NCBI GenBank assembly: GCA_035532075.1
Contig: DATKRV010000104.1
Span: 1 to 48,426 of the forward strand
From: CAIVND01 sp035532075
Lineage (GTDB): Bacteria > Actinomycetota > Acidimicrobiia > Acidimicrobiales > Bog-793
Reading direction: 5' to 3'
DNA length: 48,426 nt
The notes beneath the pieces are model-generated. The model was not told where the DNA came from. It saw only the letters and a list, made by a program, of their open reading frames with translations, and searched no databases. Positions 35,799-44,291 of the stretch are shown here, piece by piece; positions within the stretch are counted from its first letter, which is position 1, and each line of letters starts with the position of its first letter. The position numbers and the translations under genes are program-made.

Positions 35799-36368
35799 TC
35801 ATTTCTCCGCCTTGACGAGAGCCCGCTCTTGAACATAACCGGCAAGCGACTTCTGCAGCGCGGCACGTCCCCGGGAGAGCCTGCTCATCACGGTTCCGAC
35901 CGGCACCCCGGTGATCTCGGCAATCTCCTTGTAAGAAAATCCTTCGACATCTGCAAGCAAAACCGCATAGCGATAGTTCTCCGGAAGCGACTCGAGAGAC
36001 TCTTTGATCTGATCGTCGGTAAAAAGGTCGAGGGCAACATCTTCGGCGCTTCTCGCCAATCCGGAGCGTTCGAGTGCGTTGATCTGACGGTAGAGGTACA
36101 GCTCACCGACGTCTTCGACATCGGTCTCTTCCGGCCGGCGCTTCTTGGCGCGATAGGAGTTGATGTAAGTGTTGGTGAGAATGCGATACAACCACGCCTT
36201 GATGTATGTACCCTCCTCAAAACGGTCATAGGCTCTGAACGCCTTCAGATAGGTCTCCTGCAGGAGATCCTCGGCATCCGAGCGGTTCCTCGTCATCCTT
36301 AGAGCCGCGGCATAGAGCGAGTCCGCATGAATCATCGCGTCTTCGCTGAAGTGCTTCGGATCTGCCAT
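35799..36368 (-). CDS. ECF sigma factor, SigH/SigR-like
   Basis: A 189-residue group 4 sigma factor. Region 2 reads DAEDLLQETYLKAFRAYDRF and KAWLYRILTNTYINSYR, close to mycobacterial SigH and streptomycete SigR. Region 4 reads FSYKEIAEITGVPVGTVMSRLSRGR. Its RsrA-like partner follows. Redox stress genes would be the expected regulon. The start ATG 36368 has no clear ribosome site and lies 40 bp after the MFS gene stop, so read-through from that exporter gene is likely. Confidence 0.9.
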   Translation of the reverse strand: MADPKHFSEDAMIHADSLYAAALRMTRNRSDAEDLLQETYLKAFRAYDRFEEGTYIKAWLYRILTNTYINSYRAKKRRPEETDVEDVGELYLYRQINALERSGLARSAEDVALDLFTDDQIKESLESLPENYRYAVLLADVEGFSYKEIAEITGVPVGTVMSRLSRGRAALQKSLAGYVQERALVKAEK

Positions 36369-36408
36369 AGGGTGAGACTACAGACTCAAGGGCCTACCCG
36401 CTGCACGC

Positions 36409-37863
36409 CTACCAACTCCCCTTGAAATCAGGAATTGTATATACGAGTGGCACGGCAATAAACACCAGAACCAGCGCGAGAACCCAGAAAACATGCGCCA
36501 TCGCCATGCCGGGATCGAGGCTCCGGTTCAAAAGCGCAGTCGAGATCGACACGGCGAAGATTCCCCCCGACTGTCGGAACATGCCTCTCAGTCCGGCAAT
36601 CGCGGCGACCTGATCCGGAGCGAGCTGCAAAGAGGCGTTGTTCGACGCCGGCGCCGAAACCCCCATCCCGAGACCGGTGATGCCCGCCGTTACACTCAGC
36701 CAGAGGTAGACACTGATACCAAGACGCGGTGCGATCGACATCAGCGTCATCCCGACGGCAAGCATCAAGAAACCGGTGGTCATCGGTAATCGATACCCGG
36801 TCTTGCGGAGCATCATCGTCGCGATGGCCGCAACCATGATCATGCCCACTCCACGCGCGGTCAACAGAGTTCCCGCATCGAGACGCGTGACATGGTATCG
36901 ATCGATTGCATAGAGCGGCACCAGCGCGGCAAATCCGAGTGCGGCGGTTCCATAGAGGAAGTTGAGCGCATTCATCACCGCAAATCCCTTGCCGCGCAGC
37001 AATCGCATCGGGATGAAAGGAGCTGCGACCCGATTTGTGTGCCGTAAGAAGAGCAAGAGAAGTCCAGCCGCCGCGATCTCGGGTACGACAAAGGACGGAT
37101 CGAACCAGCTCGCCCCAGCTGTGCCCAGCGAGGTGATGCCGAACATCGCGCTGAGTATGACGAGACCGAGCAGAGCGACGCCGCCAAGATCGGTCTTGTG
37201 TTCCGAAGTTGAACGCGAATCGGGAATGTATTTCAAGGTAAGCGCGAACAGGGTAATGCCAATCGGGACGTTGATGAAGAAGATCCCCCGCCATGTCCAG
37301 TAGGTGACGAACAGTCCACCAAAGATAGGGCCGAGAATGCTCCCAAGGGGGAAGATGCTCGTAAACATCCCGAGCGCGCGGTCGCGGTCCTTTCCGAATC
37401 GATCCGCCACGATTCCCGTCGCCGCGGGCATGAACGCGCCACCACCGATGGATTGAACGGCGCGCATGCCAACGAGCATGTAGATATTGTTCGAGAATCC
37501 GCACACGAGCGACGAGACCGTAAAGAGCGCGACTGCGTAAAGAAACACCCTGCGACGCCCAAACTGATCCGAGATCTTTCCGGCAAGTGGCATCGCGAGA
37601 ACCGCGCCGAGCTGGTAAATCGTGATGGTCCATCCTGCCCAGTTGATTCTCGCGTGCAGATCGGAATCGATGGTGTGCAAGACCGTCGCGACGATCGTCC
37701 CATCGATCGCCCCCATGAACAGGCCGATGGAACACACCCCGAAGACGACGGCTCGAGAGGAACCCTCTTGGTCATCGTCTCGCATCAGCGCTGGTCTTCG
37801 TGGCCGGTGACGAAACGGTGGACGCGCCGCTTTGATCGGTTCCAGACCGGTCTCAGATGCCAT
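36409..37863 (-). CDS. MFS transporter, DHA2 family
   Basis: A 484-residue membrane protein of the 14-TM drug exporter type. It has IGLFMGAIDGTIVATVL in TM1, motif A GKISDQFGRRR, and a motif-C-like segment GSILGPIFGG in TM5. A charged 34-residue head comes before TM1. ATG 37863 has GGGAG ten bases ahead; ATG 37785 is the shorter choice. It precedes the sigma/anti-sigma pair by 40 bp and is divergent from the FAD monooxygenase. The substrate is unknown. Confidence 0.88.
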   Translation of the reverse strand: MASETGLEPIKAARPPFRHRPRRPALMRDDDQEGSSRAVVFGVCSIGLFMGAIDGTIVATVLHTIDSDLHARINWAGWTITIYQLGAVLAMPLAGKISDQFGRRRVFLYAVALFTVSSLVCGFSNNIYMLVGMRAVQSIGGGAFMPAATGIVADRFGKDRDRALGMFTSIFPLGSILGPIFGGLFVTYWTWRGIFFINVPIGITLFALTLKYIPDSRSTSEHKTDLGGVALLGLVILSAMFGITSLGTAGASWFDPSFVVPEIAAAGLLLLFLRHTNRVAAPFIPMRLLRGKGFAVMNALNFLYGTAALGFAALVPLYAIDRYHVTRLDAGTLLTARGVGMIMVAAIATMMLRKTGYRLPMTTGFLMLAVGMTLMSIAPRLGISVYLWLSVTAGITGLGMGVSAPASNNASLQLAPDQVAAIAGLRGMFRQSGGIFAVSISTALLNRSLDPGMAMAHVFWVLALVLVFIAVPLVYTIPDFKGSW

Positions 37864-37975
37864 CGATCGATGACTCCCGACTCTGTAGTTCGCGAAGACG
37901 CTGGCTAGCAGCGCGGATACACATTTTCCCTACGCGGGGCTGACAAATTGTCGCGAAGAGCCTAGGAGGTGGGGA

Positions 37976-38003
37976 TTGTTCACTTTGTTACCCTACCTAA
38001 AGA
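37976..38003 (+). promoter_or_regulatory. Candidate promoter for the FAD monooxygenase
   Basis: TTGTTC at 37976-37981 and TAAAGA at 37998-38003 with 16 bases between them would start transcription near 38010. This gives a leader of about 97 bases to the GTG at 38107. The region is shared with the divergent exporter. A weak match by eye. Confidence 0.3.
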
Positions 38004-38106
38004 CCGCTAACCTGACCATTTCGGACGTCAATTGCGCCATATCGCGCAGGGACCTCACGTCGTTTCCGTCGTCAAGGTCGATGCGGTACCAACAAGGAGG
38101 GCACAC

Positions 38107-39723
38107 GTGGGAGAGCGGTATCAGGTAGTCATCATTGGCGGTGGACCCGTTGGTGTGTCGCTCGCGGTCGAACTCGGCCAGCGAGGTATCAATGTCGCCG
38201 TCATCGAACGCCACCGAGAGGTCGGACGCATCCCGAAGGGTCAGGGGCTCACCCACCGCTCCCTGGAGCATTTCTATTTCTGGAATTGTGTCGACGAGAT
38301 CCGAAAGGCCCGTCTCCTGCCCGAGGGATACCACATCGGCGGCATCATTGCCTATGACAATGCGATGAGCGGGTATTGGTATGACAATGGCAAAGCGCGC
38401 AACAAGCTCCATCCTTACTTCTTCCAGCGCAATGAGCGACTTCCTCAGTACCTCACCGAAGAGGTCATGCGGGCCCGGGCCGCACAGCTTCCGAACATCA
38501 CCTTTTACTGGGAACACACCGTCAAGTCCGTCGACCAGGATGAGAACGGAGTGAGGGTCGGCGCTACCTCGGAGCAGTGGCCCTACGAGGACATGGAGCT
38601 CGAGGGCGACTATGCCATCGGTTGTGACGGCACCCGCTCGATCACCAACGCAAAGGTCGGTATCGAGCGGCACGGAACCGACATGGGGAAGCGCATGGTG
38701 CTCACCGTCTTTTCCGCACCCGAGCTCAACAAGGGCTTTGAACGCTTCGGCGACAAGACGACGTTCTTGATGCTCAATCCGAAAAATGACGGCGCCTGGC
38801 AGTTCTTCGGACGCGTCGGCGTGGAGACCTCGACATTCTTCTTCCACGCACCGGTTGACAAAGACACTAAACCCACCGACACCGACCACATTCTCTCCGT
38901 AATGCAAGAGGCTGCGGGATTCGCTTTCGATGCCGAGTTCCAACACGTCGGATTCTGGAATTTCGGGATCGAGGTCGCCGACACCTACCGCAAAGGTCGA
39001 GTCTTCATCGCCGGCGACGCTGCGCACAGCCATCCCCCCTACGGCGGGCATGGCCTCAACAGCGGCCTCGAGGATGTCACGAATCTCGGCTGGAAGCTCG
39101 CGGCAAAACTCCACGGGTGGGGCTCCGAAGCACTGCTCGATACCTACACCGAAGAGCGACGGCCGATCTTCCTCCAGACCGGAGAGGACGTCATCGTCGG
39201 CGGCATCCGAAGAGATGCCGAATGGCTCAACGCACACAACCCCTCGGTCGACCGCGCGGACTTCGAGGGCGCATGGGCAGAGCGGGTCGAGGCCTCTGAA
39301 GAGCCGTCGGACTACGAGGTCAATTACCAGGGATCGTCGATCGTCATCAATCTTGCTGGCGGTGAATCGGGCGTCCATGGCGAACACCTGCTCAAGGCAA
39401 GAGCGGGACACCACCTCGCTCCGCTCATGCTCAGCTCAGGTAAAAACGTCTTCGAGGAGCTCGGAACCGGCTACACGCTTGTTGCGCTCGACATTTCAGA
39501 CAATGTCGTCGAATCATTCGAGCTCGCGGCGCAGCAGCTGAACATCCCACTCACGGTGATCCGCGACAGCTACGCCGACCGCCGTCTTGAATTCGAATCA
39601 CCGCTGCTTCTCGTCCGTCCCGACCAGTTCCTCGCCTGGGTCGGCAACCAGAGCCAGCCCGACGCAGTGCAAATTCTTGCCACCGTCTCCGCTGAGCCGT
39701 CAAACGCATCAACCCCTGCCTGA
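38107..39723 (+). CDS. FAD-dependent monooxygenase (aromatic hydroxylase type)
   Basis: A 538-residue class A flavoprotein. The N-terminal FAD dinucleotide fold reads VVIIGGGPVGVSLA (GGGPVG at 11-16), the DG motif is AIGCDGTRS, and the GD motif is RVFIAGDAAHSHPPYGGHGL. A C-terminal thioredoxin-like domain ends it, as in phenol and 3-(3-hydroxyphenyl)propionate hydroxylases. It likely hydroxylates an aromatic or polyketide-like ring with NAD(P)H and O2. GTG 38107 is marked by AAGGAGG at 38095-38101. No ring-cleavage gene lies beside it. It ends base-to-base against ahcY. Confidence 0.87.
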   Translation: MGERYQVVIIGGGPVGVSLAVELGQRGINVAVIERHREVGRIPKGQGLTHRSLEHFYFWNCVDEIRKARLLPEGYHIGGIIAYDNAMSGYWYDNGKARNKLHPYFFQRNERLPQYLTEEVMRARAAQLPNITFYWEHTVKSVDQDENGVRVGATSEQWPYEDMELEGDYAIGCDGTRSITNAKVGIERHGTDMGKRMVLTVFSAPELNKGFERFGDKTTFLMLNPKNDGAWQFFGRVGVETSTFFFHAPVDKDTKPTDTDHILSVMQEAAGFAFDAEFQHVGFWNFGIEVADTYRKGRVFIAGDAAHSHPPYGGHGLNSGLEDVTNLGWKLAAKLHGWGSEALLDTYTEERRPIFLQTGEDVIVGGIRRDAEWLNAHNPSVDRADFEGAWAERVEASEEPSDYEVNYQGSSIVINLAGGESGVHGEHLLKARAGHHLAPLMLSSGKNVFEELGTGYTLVALDISDNVVESFELAAQQLNIPLTVIRDSYADRRLEFESPLLLVRPDQFLAWVGNQSQPDAVQILATVSAEPSNASTPA

Positions 39724-41163
39724 TCAGTAGCGATACATGTCGGACTTATAGGGCCCCTCGACCGGGACGCCGATATATTCGGCCTGGCGTTTGCTCAACA
39801 TTGTCAGCTCAACGCCAAGAGCATCGAGGTGAAGACGCGCGACCTTCTCATCGAGAAACTTGGGAAGCGTGTAGACACCGACGGGATACTCCTCGCGTTT
39901 GGTGAACAGCTCAATCTGGGCAATCGTCTGATTGGTGAACGAGTTCGACATGACAAAACTCGGATGACCCGTCGCGTTCCCGAGATTGAGCAGACGACCC
40001 TCGGACAATACGATCACCGCGTGACCGTCGGGGAAGATCCACTTGTCGACCTGGGGCTTGATATTGATCCGAACGATGCCAGAAATTGCCATGAGACCCG
40101 CCATGTCGATCTCGTTGTCGAAATGGCCGATGTTCCCGACGATCGCCTGGTTCTTCATCTTCGCCATGTGTGCGGCGGTGATGATGTCGCAGTTCCCGGT
40201 CGCGGTGACAAAGATGTCCGCAATCGAGACGACCGAATCGACTGTCCGTACTTCAAAGCCCTCCATCGCTGCCTGGAGTGCGCAAATCGGGTCGATCTCG
40301 GCAACGATCACCCGGGCGCCCTGGCCCCTCAGCGAATCAGCGCAACCCTTTCCGACATCGCCGAATCCGACGACCAGAGCGACCTTTCCACCGATCATCA
40401 CGTCCGTCGCCCGGTTGATGCCATCGATCAGCGAATGACGACAACCGTAGAGATTGTCGAACTTGGACTTGGTCACCGAGTCGTTCACGTTGATTGCCGG
40501 GAAGAGCAGCTCGTTGCGTCTGAACATGTCATACAGGCGATGCACTCCGGTTGTCGTCTCTTCGGTCACTCCGAGTATTCCATTGGCGATCTCTGACCAA
40601 CGACGACCGTCCGTTTGCAAAGAGCGGGCAAGGACCTTGAGCACCACCGCGTACTCCTCGGTGTCATCTTGGCCAGGCTCTGGCACGACGCCCTTCTTTT
40701 CAAACTCGACGCCCTTGTGAACCAACATGGTTGCGTCCCCACCGTCGTCGAGAATCATGTTCGGACCTAGTCCGTTGGGCCAGCTCAACGCCTGCTCGGT
40801 GCACCACCAGTACTCCTCAAGCGTCTCTCCCTTCCAGGCGAAGACGGGGACTCCGCTCGGCGACTCGGGACTCCCATCTCCAACAACCACGGCCGCGGCC
40901 GCGTGATCTTGAGTTGAGAAAATATTGCAGCTCGCCCAACGTATCTCCGCACCGAGTGCAACCAACGTCTCGATCAGCACCGCAGTCTGGATCGTCATGT
41001 GCAGCGATCCGGTGATGCGCGCACCACTGAGTGGTTTGGTCGCGCCATACTCCGCACGCATCGCCATAAGACCAGGCATCTCGTTCTCCGCGAGCTCAAT
41101 CTCCTTGCGCCCAAACGCTGAAAGGGAAAGGTCTGCCACCTTGAAATCGGGGCTTTTTGCCAT
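39724..41163 (-). CDS. ahcY: Adenosylhomocysteinase
   Basis: A 479-residue SAH hydrolase. NAD-binding VVGFGDVGKGCADSL sits mid-protein, with FDNEIDM, NCDIITAAHM and the C-terminal GPYKSDMYRY tail needed for the neighbouring NAD site. It removes the SAM by-product SAH and recycles homocysteine. It is preceded by TAGGAG at good spacing. No SAH or SAM riboswitch pattern was seen in the leader. Confidence 0.96.
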   Translation of the reverse strand: MAKSPDFKVADLSLSAFGRKEIELAENEMPGLMAMRAEYGATKPLSGARITGSLHMTIQTAVLIETLVALGAEIRWASCNIFSTQDHAAAAVVVGDGSPESPSGVPVFAWKGETLEEYWWCTEQALSWPNGLGPNMILDDGGDATMLVHKGVEFEKKGVVPEPGQDDTEEYAVVLKVLARSLQTDGRRWSEIANGILGVTEETTTGVHRLYDMFRRNELLFPAINVNDSVTKSKFDNLYGCRHSLIDGINRATDVMIGGKVALVVGFGDVGKGCADSLRGQGARVIVAEIDPICALQAAMEGFEVRTVDSVVSIADIFVTATGNCDIITAAHMAKMKNQAIVGNIGHFDNEIDMAGLMAISGIVRINIKPQVDKWIFPDGHAVIVLSEGRLLNLGNATGHPSFVMSNSFTNQTIAQIELFTKREEYPVGVYTLPKFLDEKVARLHLDALGVELTMLSKRQAEYIGVPVEGPYKSDMYRY

Positions 41164-41513
41164 CAGATCTCCTACGTTCTCTCTACGGTTGAAATGTCAC
41201 GGCGCGACACAGCTTTCGACGCAATGGCGTTGCAGTGGGCAGGTTCGCGGGCTCGCGATCTCCAAAGTCCAGCTTGGCGCAATCAAGCTTCCTGCTGTAC
41301 TCCCAGAGCACAAGCATAGAGGTGAAAGTGCCATCGCCTCTCCCACAGCCGCAAAAGCATCGTCACTGTCGCGAACGGCGGTCATGAACAGGGTCTCCCA
41401 GCGTTGCTTTCTAGGTTCACGGCTTCGATCTGGCTCCTCCCGTTCTGACGCACCGTCACCCAGCTGACATGATTCACCGGAGAGGTATCTCTGTTCTTTT
41501 CCGAAAGGTTCCG
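41164..41513. other. 350 bp between divergent ahcY and the PLP enzyme
   Basis: Both genes must draw promoters from this stretch. I looked for SAH and SAM riboswitch cores ahead of ahcY and saw none. A minus-strand frame over most of it has no domain or family pattern. Confidence 0.4.
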
Positions 41514-42884
41514 ATGACGCTCGACATCTCACTGGTAGGCGATGGTCTTCTGGTTCCCTGCCTCGACGGCAGCGACCGACCGTACATCAACCTTGATGCG
41601 GCGGCCTCGACCGGCGCACTCCCCGTCGTTGCACAGGCAGTAACCGATTTCCTTCCCTGGTATTCAAGCATCCATCGAGGCAGCGGATACAAGTCACAGA
41701 ACGCCACCTGGGCCTACGAGCAGGCAAGAGCCTCGATTCTCGCCTTCGCAAATCGAACAGACGGTGACGACATCGCGATCATCTGTCGCAACACCACCGA
41801 GGCGATCAACCACCTCGCATATCGCATGCGATTCGATCAAACCGACGTGGTCGTGACCAGTGTGGTTGAACATCACGCAAACCTCCTTCCGTGGGGCAGA
41901 GTTGCGACGCGACGGTTCATAGAATGCGCTCCCAATGGAACCTTCCAGATACAAGATGTCTGCGTCGCACTCGATATGCAACCTCGACCAAAGCTGCTCT
42001 CGATCACCGGTGGGTCGAATGTCTCGGGTTGGCTCCCTCCGCTCGAGGAGATCATTGCAGAGTCGCACCGGCGCGACATTCCGGTGCTCGTTGACGCGGC
42101 CCAGCTCGCGCCGCACCGTCCATTGCCGTCAACCGCGGACTTCATTGTCTTTAGCGGACACAAGATGTATGCACCATTTGGTGCGGGAGCACTCATTGGG
42201 CCGCGCGGGTTCTTCCGGGAGGGGGACCCATTCCTCGCCGGAGGCGGTGCCGTCGAGCTCGTCGACCTCAACGAGGTGGTGTGGAGCGAGCCACCAGAGC
42301 GCGAAGAGGCAGGGTCCCCCAACGTCATCGGCGCTATTGCGCTTGGAGCCGCAGCGGACGAACTCTCCTCAATCGGGTTCGATGCGCTTATCAGACATGA
42401 CAACGAGATCGGTCGGCACCTTCGCGAGGGGATCACAGGCATCAAGGGCGTCCGGCTTCTTGGTCCCGCGCCCTCCACGACAACCCTTCCGGTCGCGTCT
42501 TTCGTGGTCGACAACATGCCACACGCGCTCGTCGCAGCGAGACTCAGCGCAGAATACGGCATTGGAGTCCGGAACGGCTGCTTTTGCGCGCATCCCTATC
42601 TTGTCCGGCTCCTTGGGCTCTCTCGGGATGAGATCGATCGCTTTCGTGCAGATGCGAGAAACCACATCCACACCTCGCTCCCCGGTGCTGTCCGAGCCTC
42701 AACAGGGATTTCAAACACCCATGAGCAGATCGACATTCTGCTGCGCGCTGTGAATGAGATCACCAGAAGCTCCACGACACCGGTGCCCTACCGTCTCGAT
42801 CCGATGAGCGGTGAATACTGGCCTGAGGGCTTTGCGCGTCCCGATGCTACGCACACGCCCCGATCGATCTGCAGCCCCGGATAA
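41514..42884 (+). CDS. Aminotransferase class V-fold PLP enzyme (cysteine desulfurase-like)
   Basis: A 456-residue fold type I PLP enzyme. Lys217 in FSGHKMYAPFGAGALIG is the Schiff-base lysine, HHANLLPW is as in SufS-like enzymes, and the C-terminal VRNGCFCAHPY carries two Cys at the place of the catalytic Cys. A true cysteine desulfurase is possible, but this branch is often called only class-V aminotransferase. ATG 41514 with GAAAGG ahead is chosen over 41469. The RNA methyltransferase gene follows after 41 bp. Confidence 0.82.
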   Translation: MTLDISLVGDGLLVPCLDGSDRPYINLDAAASTGALPVVAQAVTDFLPWYSSIHRGSGYKSQNATWAYEQARASILAFANRTDGDDIAIICRNTTEAINHLAYRMRFDQTDVVVTSVVEHHANLLPWGRVATRRFIECAPNGTFQIQDVCVALDMQPRPKLLSITGGSNVSGWLPPLEEIIAESHRRDIPVLVDAAQLAPHRPLPSTADFIVFSGHKMYAPFGAGALIGPRGFFREGDPFLAGGGAVELVDLNEVVWSEPPEREEAGSPNVIGAIALGAAADELSSIGFDALIRHDNEIGRHLREGITGIKGVRLLGPAPSTTTLPVASFVVDNMPHALVAARLSAEYGIGVRNGCFCAHPYLVRLLGLSRDEIDRFRADARNHIHTSLPGAVRASTGISNTHEQIDILLRAVNEITRSSTTPVPYRLDPMSGEYWPEGFARPDATHTPRSICSPG

Positions 42885-42925
42885 CACGTGCGGATCCCGC
42901 TCATGGTCACAACGCGGCACAACAG

Positions 42926-44197
42926 ATGAACCTCCCATCGGGCCCGGAGGATCTGGTCGACGAAATCCTCGAACTCAGGATTGGCGCGCCCGCCGCTGGC
43001 GGCGGATTTGTTGCGCATGCCCCCGATGAACGTGTCGTCTTCGTCCGGCACGCAATCGAGGGGGAGCTGGTCCGCGCGATCGTCACCGAGGTAACCGGCA
43101 GCTACCTCCGCGCCGACGCGATCGAAGTTCTCGAGCCCTCCACCGATCGTGTCACTCCCCTATGCGCACACGCTGGCCCAGGCCGGTGCGGTGGCTGTGA
43201 CTACCAACACATCGGTCTCGAGCAACAGAGGCGATTCAAGGCTCGACGCATCGAGGAACAGCTCTCTCGTATGGCCGGGGAGTCGGTCGACGTCAGTGTC
43301 GTCGCTGTCAAAGGTGATATGGCAGGATACGGATGGCGCACCAGGATTGGATACAGCGTCGACGCGAGTGGACATGTCGGCTTTCACCGGTATCGCTCCC
43401 ACGACATCGAGACCTTTGAACAGTGCCCAATCGGTACCGCGGCCGTCAATCATCTTGGAGTCGCGAAGCACCTCTGGCCCGGCGTACGTTCGATCGACGT
43501 GAGCTGTTCGGTTGATGGCAGCTCACGGGTCATCGTCCTCGACACTGGGAAGAATCCGATCGATTCTGTCCCGATGCTTGAAGCTGACCTCGTCATCAAC
43601 GGGCGGGCCCGTATCGGCAGGGCAAGGATGCACTACTCGGTGCTCGGACGGAACTATTCGGTCAGCGCAGGCGTGTTCTGGCAGGTTCACCCCGGGGCTC
43701 CCCACCTTCTCGGCCGGGCAGTTCTCGACGCGGTGGGCGATGTCACCGGACAACGGATTCTCGATCTCTACTGTGGCGCGGGACTGTTCAGCGCGCTGCT
43801 CGCGAGAGCAGCAGGGCCGACCGGCGAGGTCATCGGGATCGAACGGGACCACCGAGCCTGTCTCGATGCCCGACACAACACCGCCGATCTCCCCCAGGTG
43901 TCGATCATCGAACACGCTGTCAATGCGAAGGTTCTGACCGGTCTCGGAAGACCTCCATCGACCGTGGTCCTCGATCCATCGCGAGAAGGAGCCGGAAAGC
44001 AGGTGATGTACGCACTGTGCCAATTCGCTCCGAATCTCGAGCGGATTGTCTATGTCTCTTGTGATCCTGCAACCTTCTCGCGCGATCTGCGCGTCGCGCG
44101 TGACCTTGGATGGTCCCTTCAATCGATCATCGCCTACGACCTGTTCCCGATGACCGAGCACGTGGAGCTGCTCGGAGTACTGGTTCATTCGTCCTGA
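42926..44197 (+). CDS. TrmA/RlmD-family class I RNA 5-methyluridine methyltransferase
   Basis: A 423-residue protein with an N-terminal TRAM-like region and iron-sulfur Cys in CAHAGPGRCGGCDYQH (Cys80, 88, 91, plus Cys in FEQCPIG). SAM motif I DLYCGAGLFSALLA follows. Catalytic-face motifs are VVLDPSREGAGKQV and YVSCDPATFSRDL, with the nucleophilic Cys in SCDP. It methylates U at C5 in tRNA or 23S rRNA; which one cannot be told. Likely co-transcribed with the PLP enzyme. Confidence 0.88.
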   Translation: MNLPSGPEDLVDEILELRIGAPAAGGGFVAHAPDERVVFVRHAIEGELVRAIVTEVTGSYLRADAIEVLEPSTDRVTPLCAHAGPGRCGGCDYQHIGLEQQRRFKARRIEEQLSRMAGESVDVSVVAVKGDMAGYGWRTRIGYSVDASGHVGFHRYRSHDIETFEQCPIGTAAVNHLGVAKHLWPGVRSIDVSCSVDGSSRVIVLDTGKNPIDSVPMLEADLVINGRARIGRARMHYSVLGRNYSVSAGVFWQVHPGAPHLLGRAVLDAVGDVTGQRILDLYCGAGLFSALLARAAGPTGEVIGIERDHRACLDARHNTADLPQVSIIEHAVNAKVLTGLGRPPSTVVLDPSREGAGKQVMYALCQFAPNLERIVYVSCDPATFSRDLRVARDLGWSLQSIIAYDLFPMTEHVELLGVLVHSS

Positions 44198-44291
44198 GCA
44201 GTTCGGGTTGCCGCCGACCCAAATGTGAGGGTTCCTCCGCGCTTGCGCTCTTGTACCCGATGAGCATTGGCCTTCAGCGCGCCCTGCCTCG

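Noticed and set aside
36428..37735. A 435-residue frame overlapping the second MFS gene on the same strand
   Set aside because: It is Arg/His-rich with no hydrophobic segments or family pattern, while the other frame encodes a clear transporter.
37993..39414. A 473-residue open frame antisense to the FAD monooxygenase
   Set aside because: It mirrors a strongly conserved flavoprotein gene. It has no ribosome site or domain, and such long antisense frames are expected in G+C-rich coding DNA.
41164..41513. Possible SAH or SAM riboswitch ahead of ahcY
   Set aside because: I searched for the known conserved cores in the minus-strand leader and found none. A covariance-model scan would settle it.
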